A stretch of DNA of 64,000 nt from NCBI GenBank assembly GCA_038040325.1, contig JBBPIM010000004.1:36258-100257 (forward strand). Direction: 5' to 3'. A model generated the notes under the pieces. The model ran no database searches. It was given only the letters and a program-made list of their open reading frames with translations, and had not been told where the DNA came from. How positions within the stretch are numbered: position 1 is the first letter of the stretch; every line of letters starts with the position of its first letter. This document shows positions 51,106 to 59,124 of the stretch, in pieces. The DNA comes from Mayfieldus profundus. Its GTDB lineage: Bacteria; Actinomycetota; Thermoleophilia; Solirubrobacterales; 70-9. Made by a program: the position numbers and the translations under genes.

Positions 51106-52068
51106 ATGTCACAGCCTTTCTTCAGCGTTGTCGTCACGACCTATGACCGCGCCCGGATCGTGCGGCGCTGCGTCGACAGCTGCCTGGCGCAGTCGTTCTC
51201 CGATTTCGAGGTGGTCGTAGTCGACGACGCCTCGACCGACGACACCGTCCAGGTTCTGAACGGCATCGATGATCCGCGCCTTGGCGTGGTCGTTCACGAA
51301 TCCAACCGCGGCATCAATCCCTCGCGCCACACCGGCGTCAACAACTCGCGGGGGGAGTGGATAGTCGTCGTCGACAGCGACTGGGAGCTGTTCCCCTATA
51401 CGCTCGAGCGCCTGCGTACGATCATCCAAGACCTCCCGGAGGGCGTGCGGATCGTGCGAGGCCGACTGCTCTGGGACGACGGTCGAGTCTCGCCGGCGTC
51501 CGTACCCACGGGACCGATCGGCTACGAAGGCCACATCCGGCGCATGGAGCAGGACTGGTCGGACGACGTCTCGTGCATGCATCGCTCGGTGTTCGAGCGC
51601 ACCCCATACTTCAGCGATCGCCGTGGCGTGATCGAGGCGCTGTACGAGCTGAACCTGGCAAGGGTGGAGACGGGCATCTTCGTCGATGACGTTCTGGGCA
51701 AGGAGCACACCGACGCTCCGAACAGCTGGTGGCGCAGCGTCGACGCGTCCGAGGTCATACCGCGGCTCCTTCGCGAGGCGCCGGACATGCTTTGGATGGT
51801 GGAGACCACCCTTGACGAGCATGGAGCTGCGCTCGTGCAGCATGCCCCCAACTCGTACCGGGAGTTCCTGCGCATGGCGTCGACGCAGGCGTTCCTGGTC
51901 GGCGACAGGCGGAAGGGAAGACGCTACGCCTTGGCGGCGTTGCGGCGCAAGAAGCTCGATCCCCTGGCCTGGGTGACCCTGGCGCTCGGGTTGCTGGGTC
52001 CGCATGCAGTGGCGCGCGGATCACTGGCACAGCGCCGGTTGAATCGCTGGCGTAGCCGCGTCGCTTAG
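51106..52068 (+). CDS. GT2-family glycosyltransferase (module copy B)
   Basis: A 320-residue paralogue of the GT2 at 47959-48912, matching it from MSxPFF to the RRLNR tail. The nucleotide part reads VVVVDDASTDDTVQVL. The metal motif is VDSDWELF: DSD is kept, but the following Asp of copy A is Trp here. Most other differences are conservative, so both copies look functional, perhaps with different donors or acceptors. A TAGCCT about 45 nt upstream could drive a short leader. It overlaps the convergent flippase copy B by 4 bp. Confidence 0.9.
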   Translation: MSQPFFSVVVTTYDRARIVRRCVDSCLAQSFSDFEVVVVDDASTDDTVQVLNGIDDPRLGVVVHESNRGINPSRHTGVNNSRGEWIVVVDSDWELFPYTLERLRTIIQDLPEGVRIVRGRLLWDDGRVSPASVPTGPIGYEGHIRRMEQDWSDDVSCMHRSVFERTPYFSDRRGVIEALYELNLARVETGIFVDDVLGKEHTDAPNSWWRSVDASEVIPRLLREAPDMLWMVETTLDEHGAALVQHAPNSYREFLRMASTQAFLVGDRRKGRRYALAALRRKKLDPLAWVTLALGLLGPHAVARGSLAQRRLNRWRSRVA

Positions 52069-53405
52069 CGCAGTCTCGGCTCACCGAGTCCGACTTCACC
52101 AGCCCAGCGCCGGGGGAGCAGCAGCGGCCGCAGGATGCCTGCGAACAGAACAAGGGCGATCGCAGTCTGGGTAGCAAGCCATGCAACCCCGACGGCCTCG
52201 ATACCCATACCGGGGATCAGTATCGCGCTCAAGCCGATTACCAGCACTGCCTGCACGGCCTGCACAGCCAGCACCACCCCGCCGCGGTGCTCGATGCGGG
52301 CCACGCTAATCCCCAGCACGACGATCACGCTCGGGATCTGGCCGGCCGCGAGTATCCGCAGCAGCGGCGCACCGGCGTCCGAGTAGGACTCGCCGAATGC
52401 GAGCAGCAGCCAGGGCGCCGCGATTGCGGTGACGGCCGCGACAGGGCATACGAGCAGCATCGTCTGCCTGAAAGCACGTCGGGCAAGCTGCCGAAGCCGC
52501 GGCATGTCGATCGCCGCCTCCACAGTAAGCGAAGACATCATGCTCAGCGCGACCAGCTCCAGCGCCACGGAAAGCGTCCACGGCACGAAAAAATAGGCCG
52601 CTTCCTCTGCGCTGACTAGATTTGCGACGAGGATCGGCACGTAGAAAGTCGCCGCGAGGTCGAAGAGCAGCCCAGCGTAGTTCCCCCTCGCCATCCCCAA
52701 GAACTGGCGGCGATCGAGAGATCCCTCGGTATGACGGGCCGGTATCAACCGCCGGAAGACCAACAGGCTGACCAACACGATGGCGGCGGGTAGAGGAGCG
52801 CTCCAGGCGACGAACAGGCCGGATTGCGGGATCGCCCCGGCGAGCGCCAGCAGAAGCACGAGCTTGGCGACCGAGTAGAGCGAGTTCTCGAGTGGGATCC
52901 ACTTCGCCGCCTGCAACCCGGTGAGGACGCTGTCCTGAAGGGTGAAGATGGTCATCGTCGCGGTGGCGAGCGTGAAGCCGATCAGCCAGCCCGGCTCGGT
53001 GAGGAAATCGAGCTTCGGCGACCACAGCTGGCTGGTCAGCGCGGCCGCCGCGCCCAACGCGAGCGAGAGCGCCACGGTCGCCGCGTAGCTGCCGACCACC
53101 AGCCTGCGGGTCGAACGGCCGGCCACGGGCAGGTACCGCACCAGGACGGCGTTGAGTCCGAGCGTGCAGGCGCCAGAGACGAGCGCCATCGCCGAGATCA
53201 CCGCCGCGTTGAGACCCACCTCCCGCGCCGGGTACGCCTGAGCCGCGACCCCCCAGAAGACCACACCGAGCAGGCCGGTGATACCGGTTCCGAGAATCAG
53301 GTAGTAGCCCGTCTGGTACAGCGGGTCGCTGAGATGCGCCGCCAGCCGGCTTCGGGTGGATGGGGTCGATTTCTGGGAAGAGGCGGATGGCGGGGATTTG
53401 GCCAT
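52065..53405 (-). CDS. Wzx-type polysaccharide flippase (module copy B)
   Basis: A 446-residue paralogue of the flippase at 48909-50228, collinear with it from HLSDPLYQTGYYLILGTG to the LLLPRRWAG tail. About twelve to fourteen helices. The N-terminal 25 residues are Ser/Pro-rich and differ from copy A, and the loop after FRRLIPA also differs. Together with copy A it suggests two glycan intermediates are flipped separately. Divergent from the second GH26 gene, with a 162-bp spacer. Confidence 0.88.
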   Translation of the reverse strand: MAKSPPSASSQKSTPSTRSRLAAHLSDPLYQTGYYLILGTGITGLLGVVFWGVAAQAYPAREVGLNAAVISAMALVSGACTLGLNAVLVRYLPVAGRSTRRLVVGSYAATVALSLALGAAAALTSQLWSPKLDFLTEPGWLIGFTLATATMTIFTLQDSVLTGLQAAKWIPLENSLYSVAKLVLLLALAGAIPQSGLFVAWSAPLPAAIVLVSLLVFRRLIPARHTEGSLDRRQFLGMARGNYAGLLFDLAATFYVPILVANLVSAEEAAYFFVPWTLSVALELVALSMMSSLTVEAAIDMPRLRQLARRAFRQTMLLVCPVAAVTAIAAPWLLLAFGESYSDAGAPLLRILAAGQIPSVIVVLGISVARIEHRGGVVLAVQAVQAVLVIGLSAILIPGMGIEAVGVAWLATQTAIALVLFAGILRPLLLPRRWAGEVGLGEPRLR

Positions 53406-53567
53406 CGACTGCCGCCATGTTGATCCGGCTTGCGGCGGACACCGTACTCTTATTCGTCCTCCGCGCCAGGCAGAATCTTGAGAATCGAGTAACGAATGCC
53501 GAACGAGACCGGTAGGAAGCTCGAATCGATGTGTTCATCGTCTAGCGGCAAGAAGGGGGGCCCACGC

Positions 53568-54650
53568 ATGACATCCCGGATCCGACATTCGACTGCGGCG
53601 CGAGCGGCCGTCCTGGCTGTATTCGCGCTCGCATCGGCCTGCCTTGCCATGCCCTCGACGGCCCTCGCGGCAAAGCCCCGCAAGCTGTACTGGGGTGCGC
53701 ACATCGGCGATCAGCTGACGGGCACGGCGGCGCCATATGACATGGGGGCGGTCTCGAAGTTCGCGGCGATCGCGGGCAAAGGGCTCTCCATGGTGGGGGT
53801 TAGTGCCGCCTTCGCGGATTGCTCATCGTCGCCGTGCACCTTCTACGGCTTCCCGACGACATTGATGGAGGACGTGCGCCAGTACGGGGCGATTCCGTTC
53901 TTCACATGGGCCTCGCAGGCGACCCCCCCGGGCGGCCTAAGCCAGCCGAATTTCCAGCTCTCCGACGTGATCAGCGGCAAACACGACGCCTATATCCGCA
54001 GCTTTGCTGCGGGCGCGAAGAGCTGGGGGCACCCGTTCTTTCTGCGCTTCAACCCGGAGATGAACGGGAACTGGTTCTCCTGGTCGGAAAGACGGAACGG
54101 CAACCGGCGCGGCGAGTCGGTCGCCGCCTGGCGTCACGTGCACGACATCTTCACCTCCGTCGGCGCGACCAACGCCACCTGGGTCTGGTGCCCCAACGTC
54201 AACATCAGCGACGACAGCGCGCTCCAGCACAACCTCCGCGCGCTCTACCCCGGCCGCAAGTACGTCGACTGGACATGCCTGGATGGCTTCAACTGGGGCC
54301 TCCGGGCCGGCTCCCCCGGTTGGCTGAGCTTCAAGCAGATCTTCCGCAGGACCTACCGTCGGGTCATCAAGATCGCTCCGACCAAGCCGATGGTCCTCGG
54401 CGAGGTCGCCTCCAGCGATAGCGGCGGCTCCAAGGCCGCCTGGATCCGCAACATGCTCCGCACGATTCCCAACAAGTACCGCAAGATCCGCGGCATAATT
54501 TGGAACGACGTGCACGACCGCGACACGAACTGGCCGATCGAGACCTCGCGCTCCGCCACCAGGGCCTTCCGCCGCGGCATCGGCCGGCGCGTTTACCAAC
54601 CCAGCAGGTTCGCCAATCTCGCCGCCTCCCCGATCCGACCGCCGCATTGA
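53568..54650 (+). CDS. Secreted GH26-like glycosidase (copy 2)
   Basis: A 360-residue exported paralogue. Signal peptide at about 1-35; catalytic barrel from LYWGAHIGDQLTGTAAPYDM. Acid/base E164 in FNPEMNGNW and nucleophile E279 in VLGEVASSD. The two Glu are 115 residues apart, as in copy 3 (115) and copy 1 (114). The ATG at 53568 begins the signal peptide and has a GGGGGG-containing site 6 nt upstream; an in-frame ATG at 53496 would give an unlikely extension. It shares the MTS-R-ARA leader pattern with copy 3. No Ig-like domain. Confidence 0.87.
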   Translation: MTSRIRHSTAARAAVLAVFALASACLAMPSTALAAKPRKLYWGAHIGDQLTGTAAPYDMGAVSKFAAIAGKGLSMVGVSAAFADCSSSPCTFYGFPTTLMEDVRQYGAIPFFTWASQATPPGGLSQPNFQLSDVISGKHDAYIRSFAAGAKSWGHPFFLRFNPEMNGNWFSWSERRNGNRRGESVAAWRHVHDIFTSVGATNATWVWCPNVNISDDSALQHNLRALYPGRKYVDWTCLDGFNWGLRAGSPGWLSFKQIFRRTYRRVIKIAPTKPMVLGEVASSDSGGSKAAWIRNMLRTIPNKYRKIRGIIWNDVHDRDTNWPIETSRSATRAFRRGIGRRVYQPSRFANLAASPIRPPH

Positions 54651-54739
54651 TCCCGGCCTGGCCATAGAATGCGAGCTCGAGCTACCGGCAACGGCTCTGA
54701 GGGGGTATCGGTGGAGAACACAGGCGAAGGGCTAAACGC

Positions 54740-55834
54740 ATGACATCCTCACTCCGACGGTCGACCGCGGCCAGGGCAGCGGCCATCCTGGGCGTTCTGG
54801 CGCTGGCAATGACGTGCCTCGCGCTCGTCTCGGATGACTCCGCGGCCAAGAAGCGCAAGCCGCCGCCGCTGTACTGGGGCGCCTGGATCGGCTGGCAGCT
54901 GACCGGCACCGAAGCGCCCTACGACATGAACGCCGTCTCCAAGTTCCAGTCACTGGTGGGCAAGGGACTCTCCCTGGTCGAGTGGTCCCAGGCATTTTCG
55001 GACTGCCGATCCTCGCCCTGCCAATTCTTCGATTTCCCGGCCGCCGACCTGCAGAACGTGCGCCAGTACGGGGCGATCCCGGTCCTCAGCTGGGCCTCGT
55101 CGTCAATCCCGAACTACGTCAACCAGCCGGACTTCCAGCTTTCCGACGTGATCGCCGGCCGGTATGACGGCCACATCCGCAGCTGGGCAAGCGCGGCCAG
55201 GGCGTGGGGGCACCCCTTTTTCCTGCGCTTCAACTGGGAGATGAACGGTGACTGGTTCCCCTGGGGAGAGGCCACGAACGGCAACCAGCCCGGCCAGTCC
55301 GTCGCCGCCTGGCGCCACGTGCACGACATCTTCACCTCCGTTGGCGCGACCAACGCGACCTGGGTGTGGTGCCCGCTTGCCGAGATAAAGAAGAACACGG
55401 TCCGGGGCCTACGCGCGGTCTACCCCGGCGACGGCTATGTGGACTGGACCTGCCTGGACGGCTACAACTGGGGTACCACGCCGGAAAACCCGCATCCCTG
55501 GAGGAGCTTCAACAAGATCTTCAGAAAGGACTATCTCTCGATCACCACGAAGATCGCCCGCAAGAAGCCGATGATGCTCGGCGAGATCGGCTCCCACAGC
55601 GGCGGCGGCAACAAGACCGCCTGGATCCGGGCCATGTTCCGCAAAGTCCGCACCGACTACAGAAAGGTCCGCGCGCTGATCTGGTTCAACGCGTTCGATC
55701 GCACCATCAACTGGCCGGTCGAGACTTCCCCTTCGACCCTGGCAGCCTTCCGCAGGGGCGTCGGAAAGCCCAACTACAAGCCCAATATCTACGGCAATAT
55801 CAGCGCCAGACCGATTCCCCGGCCTCGACGCTGA
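54740..55834 (+). CDS. Secreted GH26-like glycosidase (copy 3)
   Basis: A 364-residue exported paralogue. Signal peptide at about 1-31; catalytic barrel from LYWGAWIGWQLTGTEAPYDM. Acid/base E167 in FNWEMNGDW and nucleophile E282 in MLGEIGSHS. A GAAGGG site is 8 nt before the ATG. Copies 2 and 3 are 89 bp apart and probably arose by tandem duplication. Copy 1, 8 kb away, carries an added Ig-like domain. Convergent with the frameshifted membrane-protein gene, 16 bp away. Confidence 0.87.
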   Translation: MTSSLRRSTAARAAAILGVLALAMTCLALVSDDSAAKKRKPPPLYWGAWIGWQLTGTEAPYDMNAVSKFQSLVGKGLSLVEWSQAFSDCRSSPCQFFDFPAADLQNVRQYGAIPVLSWASSSIPNYVNQPDFQLSDVIAGRYDGHIRSWASAARAWGHPFFLRFNWEMNGDWFPWGEATNGNQPGQSVAAWRHVHDIFTSVGATNATWVWCPLAEIKKNTVRGLRAVYPGDGYVDWTCLDGYNWGTTPENPHPWRSFNKIFRKDYLSITTKIARKKPMMLGEIGSHSGGGNKTAWIRAMFRKVRTDYRKVRALIWFNAFDRTINWPVETSPSTLAAFRRGVGKPNYKPNIYGNISARPIPRPRR

Positions 55835-55850
55835 CAGCGGCGACCGAACG

Positions 55851-56449
55851 TCACTCGCCGGCGGCAAGCGGCGCCGGCTCGCCTGAGGCCGAGGCCGGCG
55901 GCGCGGCCCGAGTGGCGGCGCGCATAAAGACGACCGCCGCCGCGAGCAACAGCGCGACCGCGAAGGCCGCGTAGGGCAGCTTCACCGGCGCGTCGGTGAG
56001 CGGCCACAGCGGCGCGATGCCGGGGCCGGTGGCCAGGTCGCGGGCCAGATGGGCGCAGACGCCGAAGACGGCGCCGAACGCGACCTGGCGCGCCCGGCCT
56101 CCCGCGACCGCCCCCACCAGCAGCAGCGCCAGCGGCGTGACGAAGCCGTGGGTGTAGGGGCGGGGCACTCCCCCCTCGAGCCCGTGCCAGCCGAGGTAGC
56201 CGGGGATGTGGTCGAGGTCGATGACGACGCTTGCGACCAGCGCACCGACGGCGAAGGGCAGCGACGGTGGGGCCGCACCACCGCCACGAATGCGAGCAGG
56301 AACAGCAGCGCCGTGGCGAGGTGGGCGGGCTCGTCGACCAGCCCGAACTCCGAGCTCACCGTCGATGACGAGACCAGGGCCCAGAGCAGGTCGACGCCGA
56401 GCACGAACCCGAGCAGCACGACCGAGACCTTGCGGGCTTCCTCGCTCAT
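55851..56449 (-). pseudogene. YdjM-like membrane-bound metal-dependent hydrolase, frameshifted
   Basis: Two frames each cover half of a coherent protein. From ATG 56449, about 60 residues (SEEARKVSVVLLGFVLG ... VDEPAHLATALLFLLAF) read in one frame. Then from about 56270 another frame continues with FAVGALVASVVIDLDHIPGYLG and HGFVTPLALLLVGAV to the stop at 55851. Together they give a polytopic protein with the DLDHIP metal-binding motif of the YdjM/DUF457 family. The 599-bp span is one base short of 200 codons, so a single-base loss near 56260-56280 explains it. Either a recent mutation or a sequencing error. The -10 box TACCGT is intact. Confidence 0.75.
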
Positions 56450-56458
56450 AGCCGGGGA

Positions 56459-56464
56459 ACGGTA
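56459..56464 (-). promoter_or_regulatory. -10 box of the frameshifted YdjM-like gene
   Basis: TACCGT ends 9 nt before ATG 56449. Confidence 0.45.
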
Positions 56465-56506
56465 GCGGCGCAGGCGCCGAACCGCCTCGGCTCAACCTCC
56501 CGCGCC

Positions 56507-56512
56507 TATCCT
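56507..56512 (+). promoter_or_regulatory. -10 box of the ceramidase-like gene
   Basis: TATCCT ends 9 nt before ATG 56522. Confidence 0.5.
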
Positions 56513-56521
56513 TGTGCGCCC

Positions 56522-58582
56522 ATGCGGCGGCCTTCCCTCGCCCTGATCCTCACCGGAGCCGCGCTGCTTTGCCTCGTCGCGCCTGCGTCGGGCGCGAAGC
56601 TCAAGGCCGGCGCCGGCCGCGCCGACATCCAGCCGCCGACCGGCTATTACATGATGGGCTGGGTCCGCTCGGACTCGAAGACGATCGGCCAGCACACCCG
56701 TCTGTTCGCCCGCGCGCTGGTGCTGAAGCGCGGCAAGCGCAAGGTGGCGCTGGTCGCAGAGGACCTCAACGCGATTCCCGGCGGGATGGTCCAGGACGCG
56801 ACGGAGCTGCTGCATGACCGCGGCTTCTCGCCGCGCAACGTGATCGTTTCGGCCTCGCACACCCACGCCGGGCCGACCGGCTACTTCAACTACGGCACCT
56901 ACAACACCGTCTTCCCCACCCTCTTCACGCCGGCCGACTTCAACATCGCCAATACGGCAGCCGACCCGCAGCTCTATGGCTTCATGGTCCGCCAGCTCGC
57001 GGCTGCGATCCGCCGCGCCGACGACGACCTGGCGCCGGCAACCGCAGGCTGGGGCGCGGCGCGGATCGCCGGGCTGACCCGCAACCGCAGCCTCGAGGCG
57101 CACCTCGCAAACCACGGGATACTGCTGCCGCGCGGCCAGGGCCAGATCTCCGACGACCCGGGGGGCTACGTCCACACGATCGACCCCCAGGTCAACGTGC
57201 TGCGCGTCGACAAGCTGCTGCGCCGGGGCGGGCGCGCCGTTCGCCGGCCGATCGGGATCTGGGCCACCTTCGCCGACCACGGCACCGTCAACCCGCCCAA
57301 CTTCCTCTACTACAACGCCGACCACCACGGGGCCGCGACGCGGGTGGTCGAAGGGCGCCTGCGGCGCGCCGGCCGGGTGCCGCGACGCCAGGAGGTCGTC
57401 AACGTCTACGGCAACACCGACGAGGGCGACCAGTCGGCGGGGCTGGACCGCACCGGACCCGCTGAAGCCGATCACGTCGGCCGGGTCGAGGCGAAGGCGA
57501 TGCTGCGCGCCTGGCGGCGGGCGTCTCGCCGGATGGGACGGCGGCCGAAGCTCGCCTGGCGCTGGACGCGTATCTGCTTCTGCGGCCAGCAGACCGAGGG
57601 TGGCGCGGTGGACAACGGCCCCGTGGTCGGCCTGCCGCTGTTCACCGGCTCCGAGGAGGGCCGCGGCCCGCTTTTCGACATCACCGGCGTTCCCCTCGAA
57701 GACATGCGCAGCCCCACCCATCAGGGACCGCAGGGTCACAAGATCCAGATCTCCCGCGACTCGGGCGGCGGAACGCCCACAGCGGTGCCGCTCACTGCGA
57801 TGCGCCTCGGCAGCCGACTGATCGTCACCGTCCCGGGCGAGATGACCGCGGAGATGGGCCGGCGCGTGCGCGCGGCCGTGCTCGCCGCCGCCCGCCCGCC
57901 TGGCGCCCGCGCCTCGACGCGCCGGAGAGGAATCCGCCGCGCGGTGATCTCGGGGATCGCCAACGAGTACGTGCAGTACTTCACGACGCCGGAGGAGTAC
58001 GAGCGCCAGCACTATGAGGGCGGCTCGACCCTGTTCGGGGAGTTCAGCTCCAACCTGATCCGCGAGTCGCTGGTCACCCTCACCGAGCGACTTGTCCGCG
58101 GCCGCGCCGCCCCCGACCCCTACCCGTTCGACGCGACCAACGGAGTGATCGCGAGCCAGATGCCATTCGACTCGGGGGCCGAAACAGGCTCTGTCGAGGT
58201 CCAGCCCGCCGATACGCCGCGCTCCGGTCAGGCGCGCTTCTCCTGGCGCGGCGCCGAGCGCGGCTTCGACCGGCCGCTGGAGCGCGCCTTCGTGACGATC
58301 CAGCGCGGCACCGGAGGCCGCTGGAAGCGGGTCACCGACGACCTCGGCCTGCAGATTCTCTGGAGCGTCGACCCCGACGGCGTCTACCAGGCTTCCTGGG
58401 AGGTCCCTCTGGGCGCCAGGACGGGCAGCTACCGGTTCCTGATCACCGCCAACCGCTACACGTTGGCCTCGGCGCGGTTCGGCGTGTCGGCCGCTCGCAC
58501 GGGGGCGGCGCTACTGGACCACCGCTCGATGCTGCTGTGGCAGACGCTCGCCAACCACCATCGCGGGGCGGCGGTGCCCTAG
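56522..58582 (+). CDS. Secreted neutral/alkaline ceramidase-like amidase
   Basis: A 686-residue exported protein with a signal peptide at 1-24. The neutral ceramidase fold starts at GAGRADIQPPTGYYMMGW. SASHTHAGP supplies the zinc histidines (H113, H115 region); WATFADHGT supplies the second His. NTDEGDQSAG is at the place of the catalytic Ser loop. The C-terminal part (about 540-660) is the family's Ig-like domain. Known members split ceramide into fatty acid and sphingoid base; actinobacteria rarely make sphingolipids, so the natural substrate may be another N-acyl lipid. Convergent with the fur-like gene, 16 bp away. Confidence 0.87.
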   Translation: MRRPSLALILTGAALLCLVAPASGAKLKAGAGRADIQPPTGYYMMGWVRSDSKTIGQHTRLFARALVLKRGKRKVALVAEDLNAIPGGMVQDATELLHDRGFSPRNVIVSASHTHAGPTGYFNYGTYNTVFPTLFTPADFNIANTAADPQLYGFMVRQLAAAIRRADDDLAPATAGWGAARIAGLTRNRSLEAHLANHGILLPRGQGQISDDPGGYVHTIDPQVNVLRVDKLLRRGGRAVRRPIGIWATFADHGTVNPPNFLYYNADHHGAATRVVEGRLRRAGRVPRRQEVVNVYGNTDEGDQSAGLDRTGPAEADHVGRVEAKAMLRAWRRASRRMGRRPKLAWRWTRICFCGQQTEGGAVDNGPVVGLPLFTGSEEGRGPLFDITGVPLEDMRSPTHQGPQGHKIQISRDSGGGTPTAVPLTAMRLGSRLIVTVPGEMTAEMGRRVRAAVLAAARPPGARASTRRRGIRRAVISGIANEYVQYFTTPEEYERQHYEGGSTLFGEFSSNLIRESLVTLTERLVRGRAAPDPYPFDATNGVIASQMPFDSGAETGSVEVQPADTPRSGQARFSWRGAERGFDRPLERAFVTIQRGTGGRWKRVTDDLGLQILWSVDPDGVYQASWEVPLGARTGSYRFLITANRYTLASARFGVSAARTGAALLDHRSMLLWQTLANHHRGAAVP

Positions 58583-58598
58583 TGGCTCGAACCCCGCG

Positions 58599-59054
58599 TC
58601 ACTCCCCGGCGCAGTCGGCGCAGAGGCCGATCACCGGAAAGCGGTTGAAGCGGACCTCGTAGCCGAAGCGCTCGACGATCTCCGCCCTAATCCCGTCCAG
58701 TTCGCGCGGGTCGGCCTCGACGAGGCTGCCGCAGCGCTCGCAGGCGATGTATTCGCGCTCCTTGCCGGCGGCGAACAGGTAGCGACCCGGACCGGCGCCC
58801 ACGTGGAAGTGGGAGACGTAGCCGAGCTGCTCCAGCGTCTCCAGGTTGCGGTAGACCGAGGCGAGATCGAGGTGCGCGGGGCCCTCATCCAGTCCGGCAG
58901 CGATCTCCCCCGCCGACAGCGGCCGCTCGGCCGCGAACAGCGTGTGCACCACCAGCCGGCGAGCCGTGGAGACCCGCAATCCCTTGCCGCGCAGCGCGTT
59001 CAGCACCGACTCGGGGCTCTGGAACTGGGGCAGGTCGGCGGTTGTAGCAGCCAT
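58599..59054 (-). CDS. Fur-family transcriptional repressor
   Basis: A 151-residue metal-responsive regulator. N-terminal winged helix (about 15-85: LRVSTARRLVVHTLFAAERPLSAGEIA, LDLASVYRNLETLEQLG). The dimerisation domain has HFHVGAGPGRYLF and two CxxC zinc pairs, ACERC and LCADC. Whether it senses iron, zinc, manganese or peroxide cannot be told. The ATG has an AAGGGGG site 4 nt upstream. It lies downstream of the DUF4331 and TPR genes on the same strand (71 bp from TPR), so it may be cotranscribed with or control them. Confidence 0.92.
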   Translation of the reverse strand: MAATTADLPQFQSPESVLNALRGKGLRVSTARRLVVHTLFAAERPLSAGEIAAGLDEGPAHLDLASVYRNLETLEQLGYVSHFHVGAGPGRYLFAAGKEREYIACERCGSLVEADPRELDGIRAEIVERFGYEVRFNRFPVIGLCADCAGE

Positions 59055-59124
59055 CCGTCCCCCCTTCCTTCGCCGCGGGCCCGCTCCCGGATCACCCGGG
59101 CCGCCAAATCCGCACTTCTCGGTA

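Noticed and set aside
18145..55834. Glycan locus as an integrated mobile island
   Set aside because: No integrase, transposase, tRNA or flanking direct repeat was found, and composition resembles the surroundings.
58585..58600. GGTTCGAGCC-like T-loop on the minus strand
   Set aside because: Flanking bases cannot form the T stem or an acceptor stem, and the site lies at the 3' end of the fur-like gene.
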